From: Elusimicrobiaceae bacterium
GTDB lineage: Bacteria > Elusimicrobiota > Elusimicrobia > Elusimicrobiales > Elusimicrobiaceae
NCBI GenBank assembly: GCA_017520185.1
Contig: JAFXGO010000033.1
Location: 1-56,942 of the forward strand
Reading direction: 5' to 3'
Length of the DNA stretch: 56,942 nucleotides
Positions 31,017-39,983 of this stretch are shown here, one piece after another. The notes under the pieces were generated by a model. That model ran no database searches. It was given only the letters and a program-made list of their open reading frames with translations, and was not told where the DNA came from. How positions within the stretch are numbered: the stretch's first letter is position 1; every line of letters starts with the position of its first letter. Position numbers and translations under genes: made by a program.

Positions 31017-32372
31017 ATGATGAAAAAATTAATTTATTTATTCTTTTTTTGGGTTTTGGTCCTGCCGAATGTTGCGGCACAAGAAGCCAATTCCCCCCTC
31101 ATGCAAGAGGCGCAAGCTGAGGCCGCTGAGGCCTTGGCAGAGCTGACGGGTGAGGCAAAACCTTTGCCTGATTTAAACGGCAAACTGACGGTAGATGACT
31201 GTATTGCCATTGCCATGTCCAATAGCCCGCGTGCGGTAAGTGCGCGCTTATCGGTAGAGTCTGCTGCCATTTCCTTAAGTAATGCAAAAAATGCCTTTTT
31301 GCCTACAGTATCTGCCGGCGTAGATACGGGTTTTTCCAGCAGCCATGCCAATGGGCAAGAGCGTATCAATGACTCCTCCGCTTCATCTTCCGTCGGTGCT
31401 TCTTTAAATATTTCCGGTATTACCGATATCGGGCGCAATATTCGCACCCAACGGTTGCAGTTAGAGCAAAGCCGTATGAATTTGTGCGATGTGCAAAACA
31501 GTTTGATTACCAACGTAAAAAGTGCTTATTATGCCTTAATTGCGGCGCAGCGCGCTGTGGAAATCCGTACCAAATCACGTGATTTGTACCAAGAACAATA
31601 TGACCGAACTAAAGCTTTTTATGAGCAGGGCCTGCGCCCTAAAGTGGATGTGACGACGGCTGAAGTGAATTTAAATAATGAAAATTTAAATTTAATTCGT
31701 GCCAAAAACTTGGTAAAAACCCAAAATGCCCAACTGGCTAATGTCATGGGCGTGCCGCGTGATACGCTGTTTATCTTAGACGATGAAATCACAGTGGAAA
31801 AAGAAGAAATTTCGTTTGACGAGGCCTTGACCCGCGCTTATGAAAACCGTCCTGACGTGAAATCTGCCAAATTGGATTTGCAAATCAGTGAAATCAATCT
31901 GACCCAAGCCAAAGCCGGCTACTGGCCTACATTTAGTTTGGGAGCTTCTTTCAGCAAGGGTGGAGACGAGTTCCGCTTTGACAATGATGAAACCAGACTT
32001 TTTGCCGGAGTGGAAATCCCTATTTTTAATGCTTTGAAAATACATAACGGTGTCAAACAAGCGCAAATCGGCTTGGAATCTGCTAAGAACAGCAACCGCA
32101 GTTTGGTGAATGAAGTTTATTTAGAAGTACAACGTGCGTTTATTAATCTAAACGAAGCAGCCGAAAGCATTCCTTTGGCCGAAGCAACTGTGGAAAAGGC
32201 GCGTGAAAACAGAGAGTTGGCACGCGGCCGCTACAATGAAGGAATCGGAGATATGTTGACGTTTAAAGATGCCGAAATTTCTTATACGGATGCAGAACTA
32301 AATTTATTAACCGCCCGCTTTGACTATGCGGTGGCGTTGGCGGAACTTAAACAAGCAATGGGAACGAAATAA
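31017..32372 (+). CDS. tolC: TolC family outer-membrane efflux protein
   Basis: A 451-residue outer-membrane channel subunit. The signal peptide ends NVAAQ. Two OEP repeats follow (about 55-240 and 260-450), each with long helices with heptad character (ISLSNAKNAFLPTVSAG; INLTQAKAGYWPTFSLG), the family's L..A....P... pattern. It is the first gene of a four-gene efflux operon with a MacA-like adaptor and split MacB. The trimer would span the outer membrane and periplasm. Confident family call; the substrate is unknown. Confidence 0.93.
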   Translation: MMKKLIYLFFFWVLVLPNVAAQEANSPLMQEAQAEAAEALAELTGEAKPLPDLNGKLTVDDCIAIAMSNSPRAVSARLSVESAAISLSNAKNAFLPTVSAGVDTGFSSSHANGQERINDSSASSSVGASLNISGITDIGRNIRTQRLQLEQSRMNLCDVQNSLITNVKSAYYALIAAQRAVEIRTKSRDLYQEQYDRTKAFYEQGLRPKVDVTTAEVNLNNENLNLIRAKNLVKTQNAQLANVMGVPRDTLFILDDEITVEKEEISFDEALTRAYENRPDVKSAKLDLQISEINLTQAKAGYWPTFSLGASFSKGGDEFRFDNDETRLFAGVEIPIFNALKIHNGVKQAQIGLESAKNSNRSLVNEVYLEVQRAFINLNEAAESIPLAEATVEKARENRELARGRYNEGIGDMLTFKDAEISYTDAELNLLTARFDYAVALAELKQAMGTK

Positions 32373-32373
32373 T

Positions 32374-33612
32374 ATGACTAAAAAACAAAATATCTTGGTC
32401 CGTTTATGGACATGGCTAAAAAACTTATCTTTTTGGAAAAAAGGACTTTTGTTGCTGATTATAGCAGCGGTGGCTGTGGGTGGCTTTTTTATGTGGAAAG
32501 GAAAATCAAACAAAACTACTCCCTCCCAAAAATATACCACAGTTCCCGTCAGAAAAGCCGATATGAAAGAATCGGTCGCCTCTTCCGGTTCTTTAGCTCC
32601 GGTGAGTACTACCAAAGTAGGGGCCTTAGTGTCCGGTGAGATTTTAAAAATTTATGTGGACTATAATAGCCAGGTAAAAAAAGGTGATTTGATGGCTATT
32701 ATTGACCCGACTCAAATCCAAACCGAATATGATCAAGCACTAGCCGGTTTATCTACGGCCAAGGAAGATTTGGCCTCTTCTCAAATGAGTTATGATTTAG
32801 CCAAATCAAACTACAACCGCTACAAATCTTTATATGAAAAAGATTATGTGGCCAAGACGGATTTTGAGCAGTATAAGTTGGCTTATGTTAATGCTAAAAG
32901 CAGCTTAAATTCTGCCCAGTCTCGCATTATACAGGCCCAAGCCAGCTTAGACCGTGCCAAGAAGGATTTGGACAATACCCGTATTGTTGCTCCCATTGAC
33001 GGTATTGTGTTGACCAAACAAGTCAGCGAGGGCCAATCTTTGACCTCCGGTTTTTCTACGCCCGAAATGTTTATTTTGGCGCAAGACATGACCAAAATGC
33101 AAATTGAAGCCAAAGTATCTGAAACCGACGTCGTAAAAATCAAAGCAGGCCAAAAGGCTGAGTTTACGTTGGGCGGTTATCCCAATGAAAAATTTGAAGG
33201 AATTGTACGCCAGGTACGTACCAATTATTCCGGTTCAGAGAATTCGAATATATCTTCTTCTTACAGTTATGTAGTAGTAATTGATGTAGATAACAGCGAA
33301 AATAAATTTATGCCGGGTATGATTGCCACCATTAATATCCGCACGCAAGACAAAAAAGATGCTTTGGTCGTCAAGAACGAAGCATTGCGTTTCTCCCCCT
33401 CTTTTAACAAAGAAAAATTTGATAAAACGGGTGTGTGGGTCTTGGAAAAAGGCCAACCGGAGCCCAAACGCGTGGATGTCACGATTGGTATTATTGATGA
33501 GCGCAATACGGAAATTGTTTCCGGCGATATCAAAGAAGGCGATGAAGTGGTGGTTTCCGAAGTAGGGGTATCCACAGGAAATGTGCCCGAATTCCGCAGA
33601 CGGAGAAGATAA
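32374..33612 (+). CDS. macA: MacA-type periplasmic adaptor (membrane fusion protein)
   Basis: A 412-residue adaptor anchored by one N-terminal helix (about 23-41). The order is: beta-barrel/lipoyl half (KVGALVSGEILKIYVDYNSQ), a long alpha-hairpin (about 110-170, with YDLAKSNYNRYKSLYEKDYV), second lipoyl half (IVAPIDGIVLTKQVSEGQ), then barrel and membrane-proximal domains. These are MacA features. The ATG at 32374 is one base after the tolC stop. It links TolC with the MacB transporter encoded next. Confidence 0.93.
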   Translation: MTKKQNILVRLWTWLKNLSFWKKGLLLLIIAAVAVGGFFMWKGKSNKTTPSQKYTTVPVRKADMKESVASSGSLAPVSTTKVGALVSGEILKIYVDYNSQVKKGDLMAIIDPTQIQTEYDQALAGLSTAKEDLASSQMSYDLAKSNYNRYKSLYEKDYVAKTDFEQYKLAYVNAKSSLNSAQSRIIQAQASLDRAKKDLDNTRIVAPIDGIVLTKQVSEGQSLTSGFSTPEMFILAQDMTKMQIEAKVSETDVVKIKAGQKAEFTLGGYPNEKFEGIVRQVRTNYSGSENSNISSSYSYVVVIDVDNSENKFMPGMIATINIRTQDKKDALVVKNEALRFSPSFNKEKFDKTGVWVLEKGQPEPKRVDVTIGIIDERNTEIVSGDIKEGDEVVVSEVGVSTGNVPEFRRRRR

Positions 33613-34298
33613 TGAGCCTGATTGAAACTACCAACCTGTATAAAACCTACACCGTAGGGGACGTGCAAGTACATGCCCTGCAGGGAGTGAGCATCAATAT
33701 TGAACGCGGAGAGTTTGTAGCCGTAATGGGGCCTTCGGGCAGCGGCAAATCTACGTTTATGAATATTCTGGGATGTTTGGATAAGCCGACACAGGGAAAG
33801 TATGTGTTGGACGGGATAGACGTGACGGCTACCAATTTATCCGAGCTTGCCGGTGTGCGTAATCGTAAAATTGGCTTTGTATTTCAGGGCTTTAACTTGA
33901 TTAGTCGCACCAGTGCTTTAGAAAATGTGGAGTTGCCGATGATTTACAATCGTACTCCTGCCCACAAGCGACGCGAAAAGGCTATGGAAGCCTTAAAAGC
34001 CGTTGGTCTGGAGGCGCGTGCTCATCATATGCCCAATCAACTCTCTGGCGGTCAGCAGCAGCGTGTAGCCATTGCGCGCAGTTTGGTGTGTGATGCTCCC
34101 ATTATTTTTGCTGATGAGCCCACCGGAAACTTAGATACTAAAATGAGTATTGAAGTGATGGATTTGTTTACTCGTCTTAATAAAGATTTGGGCAAAACCA
34201 TCATTTTAATTACCCACGAGCCGGACATTGCCGAATATGCAGGGCGATTGATTACGTTTCGCGACGGACAGAAAGTAAGTGACGAGGTGAAAAAATGA
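33612..34298 (+). CDS. MacB-type ABC transporter, ATPase subunit
   Basis: A 228-residue ABC ATPase of the LolD/MacB type. Walker A GPSGSGKS (40-47), Q-loop FQGFNLI, signature LSGGQQQR, Walker B IIFADEPTGNLD and switch His in ITHEPD are all intact. In E. coli the ATPase and permease of MacB are fused; here they are separate genes with a 1-base and a 4-base overlap to their neighbours. Forms the energy-coupling half of the efflux pump. Confidence 0.95.
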   Translation: MSLIETTNLYKTYTVGDVQVHALQGVSINIERGEFVAVMGPSGSGKSTFMNILGCLDKPTQGKYVLDGIDVTATNLSELAGVRNRKIGFVFQGFNLISRTSALENVELPMIYNRTPAHKRREKAMEALKAVGLEARAHHMPNQLSGGQQQRVAIARSLVCDAPIIFADEPTGNLDTKMSIEVMDLFTRLNKDLGKTIILITHEPDIAEYAGRLITFRDGQKVSDEVKK

Positions 34299-35524
34299 TA
34301 GATACTTTTCTCTCGGTGTTTCGTATTTCTCTAAAAGCAATTTTTGCCAATAAAATGCGTGCTGCCTTGACGAGTTTGGGTATTGTAATCGGTGTGGCGG
34401 CGGTGATTACCATGCTTGCCGTAGGCAGCGGAACGCAAAAAAGTATGGAAGATCGCTTTTCTCGCTTCGGAACCAATATTTTATATTTGCGTCAACCGTG
34501 GGATTTAGACGAAAGCATTACTTCGCCCAAAGATATCACGATGGACGACGTACGTGCCGTACGCCGTGTGCGCGGGGTGACAGCGGCAGCACCTTATATC
34601 AGTTCCGGTTTTGAGGTAAAATACGGTATTACGAAAACCATGATTGATGTGCTCGCTACCGATACGGACATTTTTAAAGCCTATGATTGGCAGTTGGCTT
34701 CCGGACGTTATTTTACAGAACAAGAAATATCCAGTTATGCCCAAGTGGCCATTTTGGGCGACAGCATTGCCAAGACTATCTTTAATGATGTAGATGCCGT
34801 AGGAAAAACCGTCATTTTTGATGAAATCCCTTTTACGGTAATCGGGGTTATGAAAAAGAACGGTCAAGGGGGCTTCGGCTTTGACATGGACGAAGGGACC
34901 TTAATCCCTTATACAACAGGTAAAATAAAAATGAATGCGGGTTGGGGAAATTCAGACCCTCGTTCTTTAGACCAAGTTATTATCCGCGTGGGCGATTTTA
35001 ATAAGATAGACGAGATCAAAGTCGCTATTACCAATGCCATTCGCAATACGCACAAAATCCACCCGTTGGGAGCAGACGACTTTCAATTAGATGACTTTGC
35101 TTCTTATATTGAAGAAGCCAAAGCCGCCAGCAAAACCATGAGTATTTTGTTGGGAGTCATTGGGGCGGTATCTTTGCTGGTGGGCGGCATCGGGGTCATG
35201 AATATTATGCTGGTATCTGTGACGGAGCGCACGCGCGAAATCGGCATTCGCATGGCTATCGGTGCTACCAGTGCAGATATTCGCTTGCAGTTTTTAGTAG
35301 AAGCGATGACCCTTTCCTGCATAGGTGGTATTATAGGTATTATATTGGGAGTAGGCATTACAATGATTGTAGCAGCCAACAGCACTAGCATTCCTGTGCA
35401 AATGAGCCTTAGTTCTATCATTATTTCTTTTGCTTTTTCCGCCGCGACGGGTATTTTCTTTGGATATTATCCGGCGCATAAAGCCTCTAAACTAACGCCG
35501 ATTGATGCTTTAAGATACGAATAA
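34295..35524 (+). CDS. MacB-type ABC transporter, permease subunit
   Basis: A 409-residue permease with the MacB/FtsX topology: one N-terminal helix (about 18-42, with ALTSLGIVIGVAAVITML), a large periplasmic MacB-PCD domain (about 50-275), then three helices with the mechanotransmission region (ILLGVIGAVSLLVGGIGVMN; RTREIGIRMAIGAT; PAHKASKLTPIDALRYE). It works with the TolC and MacA proteins encoded just upstream to expel a small molecule or peptide directly across the outer membrane. ATGA overlap with the ATPase. Confidence 0.94.
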   Translation: MIDTFLSVFRISLKAIFANKMRAALTSLGIVIGVAAVITMLAVGSGTQKSMEDRFSRFGTNILYLRQPWDLDESITSPKDITMDDVRAVRRVRGVTAAAPYISSGFEVKYGITKTMIDVLATDTDIFKAYDWQLASGRYFTEQEISSYAQVAILGDSIAKTIFNDVDAVGKTVIFDEIPFTVIGVMKKNGQGGFGFDMDEGTLIPYTTGKIKMNAGWGNSDPRSLDQVIIRVGDFNKIDEIKVAITNAIRNTHKIHPLGADDFQLDDFASYIEEAKAASKTMSILLGVIGAVSLLVGGIGVMNIMLVSVTERTREIGIRMAIGATSADIRLQFLVEAMTLSCIGGIIGIILGVGITMIVAANSTSIPVQMSLSSIIISFAFSAATGIFFGYYPAHKASKLTPIDALRYE

Positions 35525-35527
35525 TTA

Positions 35528-35551
35528 AACCCCGCTTCGGCGGGGTTTTTC
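35528..35551 (+). terminator. Terminator of the efflux operon
   Basis: CCCCGC / GCGGGG stem with a short loop and TTTTT. Confidence 0.93.
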
Positions 35552-35647
35552 TTGTACAAGTCCCCCTTTTCTCGACGGTACATATTTAAGTAAAATATTT
35601 TTGCAATAAAATCCACAACTCTTGTGTTATATAAGTGTGGAGAGCCT

Positions 35648-36214
35648 ATGAAACAGAGAACAGACGATGAATTGATAGTCGCTTTCCAAAACGGTAATCC
35701 GGAAGGCTTTAACGAGTTAATGTATCGCTACAAAAATACTTTGTATCAATACATCGTAGCCATGGTACGCGACGAGGGCGCAGCGGGAGATATTTTTCAA
35801 GAGGTATTTTTAAATTTTTACCGACGTTTGAGTGAATATCGCCCGGAGGGAAAACTGAAAAGTTATTTATTTACCTCCGCCCATAACCGAATTTTAAATT
35901 TCTTCCGAGACCAAAAACAGGACGTATCTTTAGATGATACGGACGAGGAAGGGAAAGCATATTTGCAGGAAGAATTAGCCGGAGATGACCTCCAACCGCT
36001 GGAGCATTTGGAACAAGCGGAATTGGCGGAAAAAATTAAAAAAGCCGCTCTGGCCCTTCCTCAAGCGCAACGGGAAGTGATTTATTTAAAACAATACATG
36101 ACGTTCCGCGAAGCTGCGGAAATGCTCAACCGCCCTTTGGGTACGGTCTTAGCAGACCACCATCGGGGAATACAAAAAATGAAGCAACTTTTACAAAAAG
36201 AGGCAGCCGTATGA
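35648..36214 (+). CDS. ECF-type RNA polymerase sigma factor
   Basis: A 188-residue group 4 sigma factor. Sigma region 2 (about 10-80) includes NELMYRYKNTLYQYIVAMV, the IFQEVFLNFYRRLSEY helix and SYLFTSAHNRILNFFRD. An acidic linker of ~40 residues follows, then sigma region 4 (about 125-185), ALPQAQREVIYLKQYM and FREAAEMLNRPLGTVLADHH. The ATG at 35648 has GGAG 7 bases upstream; an upstream GTG is less likely. It overlaps the next gene, a zinc-finger anti-sigma factor, by 4 bases, so the two form a regulatory pair. Confidence 0.93.
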   Translation: MKQRTDDELIVAFQNGNPEGFNELMYRYKNTLYQYIVAMVRDEGAAGDIFQEVFLNFYRRLSEYRPEGKLKSYLFTSAHNRILNFFRDQKQDVSLDDTDEEGKAYLQEELAGDDLQPLEHLEQAELAEKIKKAALALPQAQREVIYLKQYMTFREAAEMLNRPLGTVLADHHRGIQKMKQLLQKEAAV

Positions 36215-36618
36215 AAAAAGAATGTGAAAACTTAACTTTGTATTTTTACGGGGAATTAGAGGAGCAGGAGAAAGCCCTCTTTCAGGCTCACTTGCCGCAC
36301 TGTCCTATTTGTCAAAAAGAGCTTGTTTTTTTACAAAGAACGCAAGAAGCGTTAGTTCCCCCCGCCGCCCCGCAGGCTTTGGTAGAAGCGGTGCTGGCGC
36401 AAGCAAAACCCGTCAGTTTTTGGCGCAAGTTTTACAAACCGGCTTTAGGTTTAGCCGCTACTATGGCGGCAGGGGTGTGTCTGCTGGTATTAAGCCCCGC
36501 CAAAACCCAACAACCGACGTCGCAAAGTGCTAACTGGCTGGCGTATGTTTCTGTAGAGGCTGATGAGGAGTACAACAGTTTTTTACAGGAATTTGAAACC
36601 TTTGAAAATGGATTTTAA
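36211..36618 (+). CDS. Zinc-finger (ZAS-type) anti-sigma factor, membrane-anchored
   Basis: A 135-residue protein with an N-terminal zf-HC2/ZAS motif, His27-x3-Cys31-x2-Cys34 (HLPHCPIC), one transmembrane helix (about 81-97) and a ~38-residue periplasmic tail ending in acidic and aromatic residues. Such proteins hold the cognate ECF sigma factor at the membrane until an envelope signal arrives. Translation is coupled to the sigma gene by a 4-base overlap. The short tail suggests a sensor that needs a partner, possibly the exported protein encoded next. Confidence 0.85.
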   Translation: MKKECENLTLYFYGELEEQEKALFQAHLPHCPICQKELVFLQRTQEALVPPAAPQALVEAVLAQAKPVSFWRKFYKPALGLAATMAAGVCLLVLSPAKTQQPTSQSANWLAYVSVEADEEYNSFLQEFETFENGF

Positions 36619-36639
36619 GAATAAACGGAGGGTATGTAT

Positions 36640-37245
36640 ATGATGAAAAAAATGTTAATGATGGCGGCCTTGTTGGCCTTTACGGTTCCGGCTTTTGCCG
36701 ATGATGATTGCGACGATAGAGATTGCCGCAAGCATGGACCGAAGCATGAAATTGCTTTTAAGGTAAGTCCGGAAGCGAAAGCCAAATTTGAGGCTGACAG
36801 AGCCGAGCGCAAAGCCCGTAAAATTGCTTTTGAACAAAAAGAAGACCGTTTGGAAAAATTGGTCGAAAAATATAAAAAAGCCAAAGCCGGCAGCAAAAAA
36901 CAAGCCGAACTGCGCGCCGAAATCGGCCAAGAATTAGAAAGTGTGCGCGAAGACCAACTCAAAATGCGCGCCGAAAAATTGGCCGACTTTGAAAAACGCT
37001 TAGCCGCTATGAAAGAAGGCTTAGCCAAAGAAAACGAAGCCGGTGCCAAAGAAGCTTGGATCAACAGAATGACGGACTTGGTCATTGCCGAAGACGGTGA
37101 CTTGGAAGATGCCTTAGAAAGAGAAGGCCGCATCTTTAAAGGTCCCAAAGGCCCGAAAGCACCGCACTTCAAAGGCCCCAGAGGTCAAAAAGGCCCCCGC
37201 GTGGAGTTGCCCGTAGAGCCGAAGCCTGTGGCCGAAGTGAAATAA
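36640..37245 (+). CDS. Exported, highly charged coiled-coil protein, third gene of the sigma module
   Basis: A 201-residue protein with a signal peptide (MKKMLMMAALLAF..., cut after FA). A D/C/H-rich head (two Cys, several Asp, three His within ~20 residues) could bind metal. Residues 45-165 are almost pure Lys/Glu/Ala helix with heptad character, in the manner of Spy/CpxP or heavy-metal sensors but without their LTxxQ motifs. The tail has GPKGP, GPRG and KGPR units and a Pro/Val end. GGAGGG lies 7 bases before the ATG chosen. It is probably in the regulon or sensory circuit of the adjoining sigma factor. No family is recognised. Confidence 0.6.
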   Translation: MMKKMLMMAALLAFTVPAFADDDCDDRDCRKHGPKHEIAFKVSPEAKAKFEADRAERKARKIAFEQKEDRLEKLVEKYKKAKAGSKKQAELRAEIGQELESVREDQLKMRAEKLADFEKRLAAMKEGLAKENEAGAKEAWINRMTDLVIAEDGDLEDALEREGRIFKGPKGPKAPHFKGPRGQKGPRVELPVEPKPVAEVK

Positions 37246-37268
37246 AACTTCTATAGTTGATAGTTTGG

Positions 37269-37306
37269 ACACAGGAGGAAACGCAAAGTTTTCTCCTGTG
37301 TTTTTT
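37269..37306 (+). terminator. Terminator of the sigma module
   Basis: ACACAGGAG...GTTTTCTCCTGTGT hairpin with TTTTTT. Confidence 0.9.
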
Positions 37307-37441
37307 GTACAACTTTTCTCTCTATTCAAAGATGGATAGAAAGTGGACTTTGTGATGCAACAGACAAAGAGGTGTTTGGCAAGTAAAATAATTTGTCAGT
37401 GGTTGAAAAGTTTAGATGAAGAAGATTATTGCTAATTAAAA

Positions 37442-37468
37442 CACCCCGCTTTCGGCGGGGTATTTTTT
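37442..37468. terminator. Terminator of the small lipoprotein gene
   Basis: CACCCCGC / GCGGGGT stem with TTTC loop, flanked by A/T runs. It follows the minus-strand lipoprotein gene. Confidence 0.85.
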
Positions 37469-37486
37469 GTGTTAAAGCAAATCAGA

Positions 37487-37813
37487 TTAGTCTGCAAAAA
37501 TTTCTTTCCAGGCTTCTTTTTCGGCTTCAATTTGGTTTTTGGCATCGTTGATTTTGCTTTCAATGGCTTGTTTGGCAAGCTCGGTGGCGATATCGGTGTC
37601 GTTGGTTTGGCTGGCCGTCACGGCAGCTTTGGCATTTTCATAGGCCTGTTTGGCATCTAAAAGTTTTTGGCGCGTTTCGGCAGATTTTTGCAAGGCTTCT
37701 TCCAAGGTCAAGGTTTTGTTGGCGGTGGAAGCTTCGGTATTAGCACCTGTAGTGGCACAGCCGGATGCAAAAGCTACAGCGGAAAGAACGGTCAAGCAGA
37801 AGATTTTTTTCAT
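37487..37813 (-). CDS. Small alanine-rich helical lipoprotein
   Basis: A 108-residue protein with a type II signal peptide (lipobox ASGC, Cys19). The mature ~90 residues are almost all helix with heptad pattern (TLEEALQKSAETRQKLLDAK and onward), rich in Ala, Lys and Glu. This is the shape of Lpp-like or DUF4398-like envelope lipoproteins, but no C-terminal Lys-Arg for peptidoglycan linkage is present (it ends IFAD). A spacer or periplasmic structural role is inference. Confidence 0.6.
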   Translation of the reverse strand: MKKIFCLTVLSAVAFASGCATTGANTEASTANKTLTLEEALQKSAETRQKLLDAKQAYENAKAAVTASQTNDTDIATELAKQAIESKINDAKNQIEAEKEAWKEIFAD

Positions 37814-37913
37814 AAAGGTCCTCTTTTAAATTAAGATACTTATATTTTATAAAAACTTTCCCCCTCTTTGGCAATTAAATTGTTATCATTTATAAAAGAG
37901 ATAAGGAGAAAGT

Positions 37914-39245
37914 ATGACTATTTTAATCTATTTATTGTTAGGTATCGCCTTGGGCGGAGCAGGAATGTATTTCTATCAAAGAGTGCAAAAAGACGTACTT
38001 GTGCGCGAAAATGCCAAAATGAACACAGAAATACAAGCGCTGACCTCTTTCAGAGAGCAAAACGCCGCCCTAAGCGCAGATAATGCCCGCCTGCAGGCGC
38101 AAAACGAAGCCTTGTCAAAGGAGCGCGTGTTGGTGGAGAAAAACTTTGCCGAAGTGGCCGCCACCTACCGTGCGCAATTTGCCGATTTGGCTACCAAAAT
38201 TTTAGAAGAAAAAAGCAAAGGCTTGGAGAGCAAAAATACCGAAGTTTTACGTCCGCTTACTTTGCAATTAGAGTCCTTCGTCAAAAAAGTGCATGACATG
38301 GAGCGCGTCACCACAGAAAAACAAGCCCAACTTGAAAAGGGCCTGAGTGACGTTTTAAAATCTACGGAAAAAATTGACCAAAGTGCCATCAGCCTAACCA
38401 ATGCCATTAAAGGCGAGGCCATTGTGCGCGGCAGCTGGGGCGAGGAAGCCTTAAAACGTATTTTAGACAGCGCCGGCATGAAAGAGGGCGTGGACTATTT
38501 TGAACAGGTGTCCGAAGAAGGCAAACGCGTGGACGTGCAAATTGCTTTACCCTCAGACCGTTGGATTGTGGTAGATTCCAAGACGATTTTTAATCATTAC
38601 GTGCAGTACTACAATGAGCAAGACCCCAAAAAGAAAGAGGAACATTTGGCCGCGCACGTTAAAGACGTAAAAAAGACCATCCGTGATTTGTCTTCTAAAA
38701 AATATTACAAGAAATTCCAAGAAACGGGCGAAAAAGTACAGCCCGATTATACCCTGATGTTCGTCTATCCCGAAAGTGCCCTCTTGGCGGCCGTTTCCGA
38801 AGATGCAGACGTTTTAAACGAAGCGTGGAAAAACAATATCGCTTTGGTGTCTGCCACATCGCTTTTGAGTACGCTGAAAATGGTGTCTAAACTGTGGGAT
38901 ATTGATAAACAACACGAGTACATGGACGAGCTGAAAGAAGATATCCAAAAACTGATGGAAAAATTTAACGATTTTTTGGTTAATTTTGCCAAAGCCGAAA
39001 ATGCTATTTCCAATGCTTTTGACGCCGTAAAGGTGGCGCGCGGGCATATAGACAGCAACAAAGGCTCTTTCCTGCCTGTGGCGCAACGCATTATAGACGT
39101 GTACGAAGCACCGCTGACCAAAGAAAATGCGCGGCTACTCAAACGTATGAATTATGATTATAACGGCAGCAAAAAGCGCGTGAAACAAGCAGAGAACGAA
39201 ACTTCTTCCGTACTGCAAAATCAGCAAGAGCAAAGATTGTTTTAA
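37914..39245 (+). CDS. rmuC: DNA recombination protein RmuC
   Basis: A 443-residue RmuC: N-terminal membrane helix (2-20), a coiled-coil region (about 25-165) and a PD-(D/E)XK-like nuclease domain with RGSWGEEALKRILDSAGM, DVQIALPSDRWIVVDSKTIF (the conserved D-x-K) and the C-terminal region FAKAENAISNAF. RmuC limits inversions and other rearrangements between short repeats in E. coli. An AAGGAG site is present. Monocistronic with its own terminator. Confidence 0.93.
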   Translation: MTILIYLLLGIALGGAGMYFYQRVQKDVLVRENAKMNTEIQALTSFREQNAALSADNARLQAQNEALSKERVLVEKNFAEVAATYRAQFADLATKILEEKSKGLESKNTEVLRPLTLQLESFVKKVHDMERVTTEKQAQLEKGLSDVLKSTEKIDQSAISLTNAIKGEAIVRGSWGEEALKRILDSAGMKEGVDYFEQVSEEGKRVDVQIALPSDRWIVVDSKTIFNHYVQYYNEQDPKKKEEHLAAHVKDVKKTIRDLSSKKYYKKFQETGEKVQPDYTLMFVYPESALLAAVSEDADVLNEAWKNNIALVSATSLLSTLKMVSKLWDIDKQHEYMDELKEDIQKLMEKFNDFLVNFAKAENAISNAFDAVKVARGHIDSNKGSFLPVAQRIIDVYEAPLTKENARLLKRMNYDYNGSKKRVKQAENETSSVLQNQQEQRLF

Positions 39246-39342
39246 AAACCTCCTGCACTTTTCCAAAAGCGGCCCGTACACAGGGGGCATATACTCGGTG
39301 GCGCTGTGGCTGATTTGAATTGAGTCATAAAAGTTTCACAAC

Positions 39343-39370
39343 ACCCCCGCCCGAAAGGCGGGGTTTTTTC
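39343..39370 (+). terminator. Terminator of rmuC
   Basis: CCCCGCC / GGCGGGG stem with a CGAAA loop and TTTTTT. The sequence just after it is repeated after the next terminator (39956-39983). Confidence 0.92.
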
Positions 39371-39377
39371 TTTTATT

Positions 39378-39420
39378 GTTGGGGAAACAACTTGATAGAA
39401 TGGGATTTTTTTTGTTAAAT
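39378..39420 (+). promoter_or_regulatory. Promoter of the pilin gene, duplicated downstream
   Basis: TTGATA (39392-39397), a 17-base spacer and TTAAAT (39415-39420). The block 39378-39410 (GTTGGGGAAACAACTTG and the following AGAATGGG) recurs at 39984-40017 after the gene's terminator, with 4-5 differences. Confidence 0.6.
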
Positions 39421-39456
39421 TTTAGAAGTAGTAGAATTCATTTTAAGGGATAAAGT

Positions 39457-39924
39457 ATGAAAAACATATCTAAAAATATCAGCGGTTTTACGCTGATTGA
39501 GTTGTTGGTTGTAGTACTGATCATTGGTATTTTGTCTGCGGTGGCATTGCCTCAGTATACCAAAGCGGTGGAAAAATCTCGCTTGGCAGGAGTTTGGAGC
39601 AATATTGCCAGTCTGAATAAAGCATTGAATCTTTATGCATTGGAAAATCCAAATCCCAGCAGTATAGATTGGGAAAGTTTGAGTATAGACTTTTCTTGTA
39701 AAGAAGACTCAACTGCATGGTACTGTAAAGTAGATTGTCCTTCAAAAAATTGGACAAATTGTTATTATCCCGCATCATGTACTTCTTCAAGTTGTAGTGC
39801 AGACTCTTTTTGGTTTAAAAGGGGAACAACTTCACTCAGAGTTTTAATATTTGAAGGCGAACAAAAATGTTCAGGCTCTACAGAGGGCTGTAAAGAAATA
39901 GGAGTCCCTTATGGGCCTTTTTAA
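39457..39924 (+). CDS. Type IV pilin-like protein (solitary pseudopilin)
   Basis: A 155-residue prepilin-type protein: basic leader, Gly, FTLIELLVVVLIIGILSA with Glu5, then ALPQYTKAVEKSRLAGV. The C-terminal ~100 residues contain nine cysteines and a Ser/Cys-rich loop. The N-terminal DNA is close to that of the pilin at 17858. The gene is flanked on both sides by the same terminator-plus-promoter-start sequence, as if it were one unit of a former tandem array. No pilus assembly gene is nearby. Confidence 0.9.
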   Translation: MKNISKNISGFTLIELLVVVLIIGILSAVALPQYTKAVEKSRLAGVWSNIASLNKALNLYALENPNPSSIDWESLSIDFSCKEDSTAWYCKVDCPSKNWTNCYYPASCTSSSCSADSFWFKRGTTSLRVLIFEGEQKCSGSTEGCKEIGVPYGPF

Positions 39925-39955
39925 TCATAATTTCAATTTAGTAAATTGATTAAAA

Positions 39956-39983
39956 AAACCCCGCTCTAATGAGCGGGGTTTTT
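39956..39983 (+). terminator. Terminator of the third pilin
   Basis: CCCCGCTC / GAGCGGGG stem with a TAAT loop and TTTTT. Confidence 0.93.
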
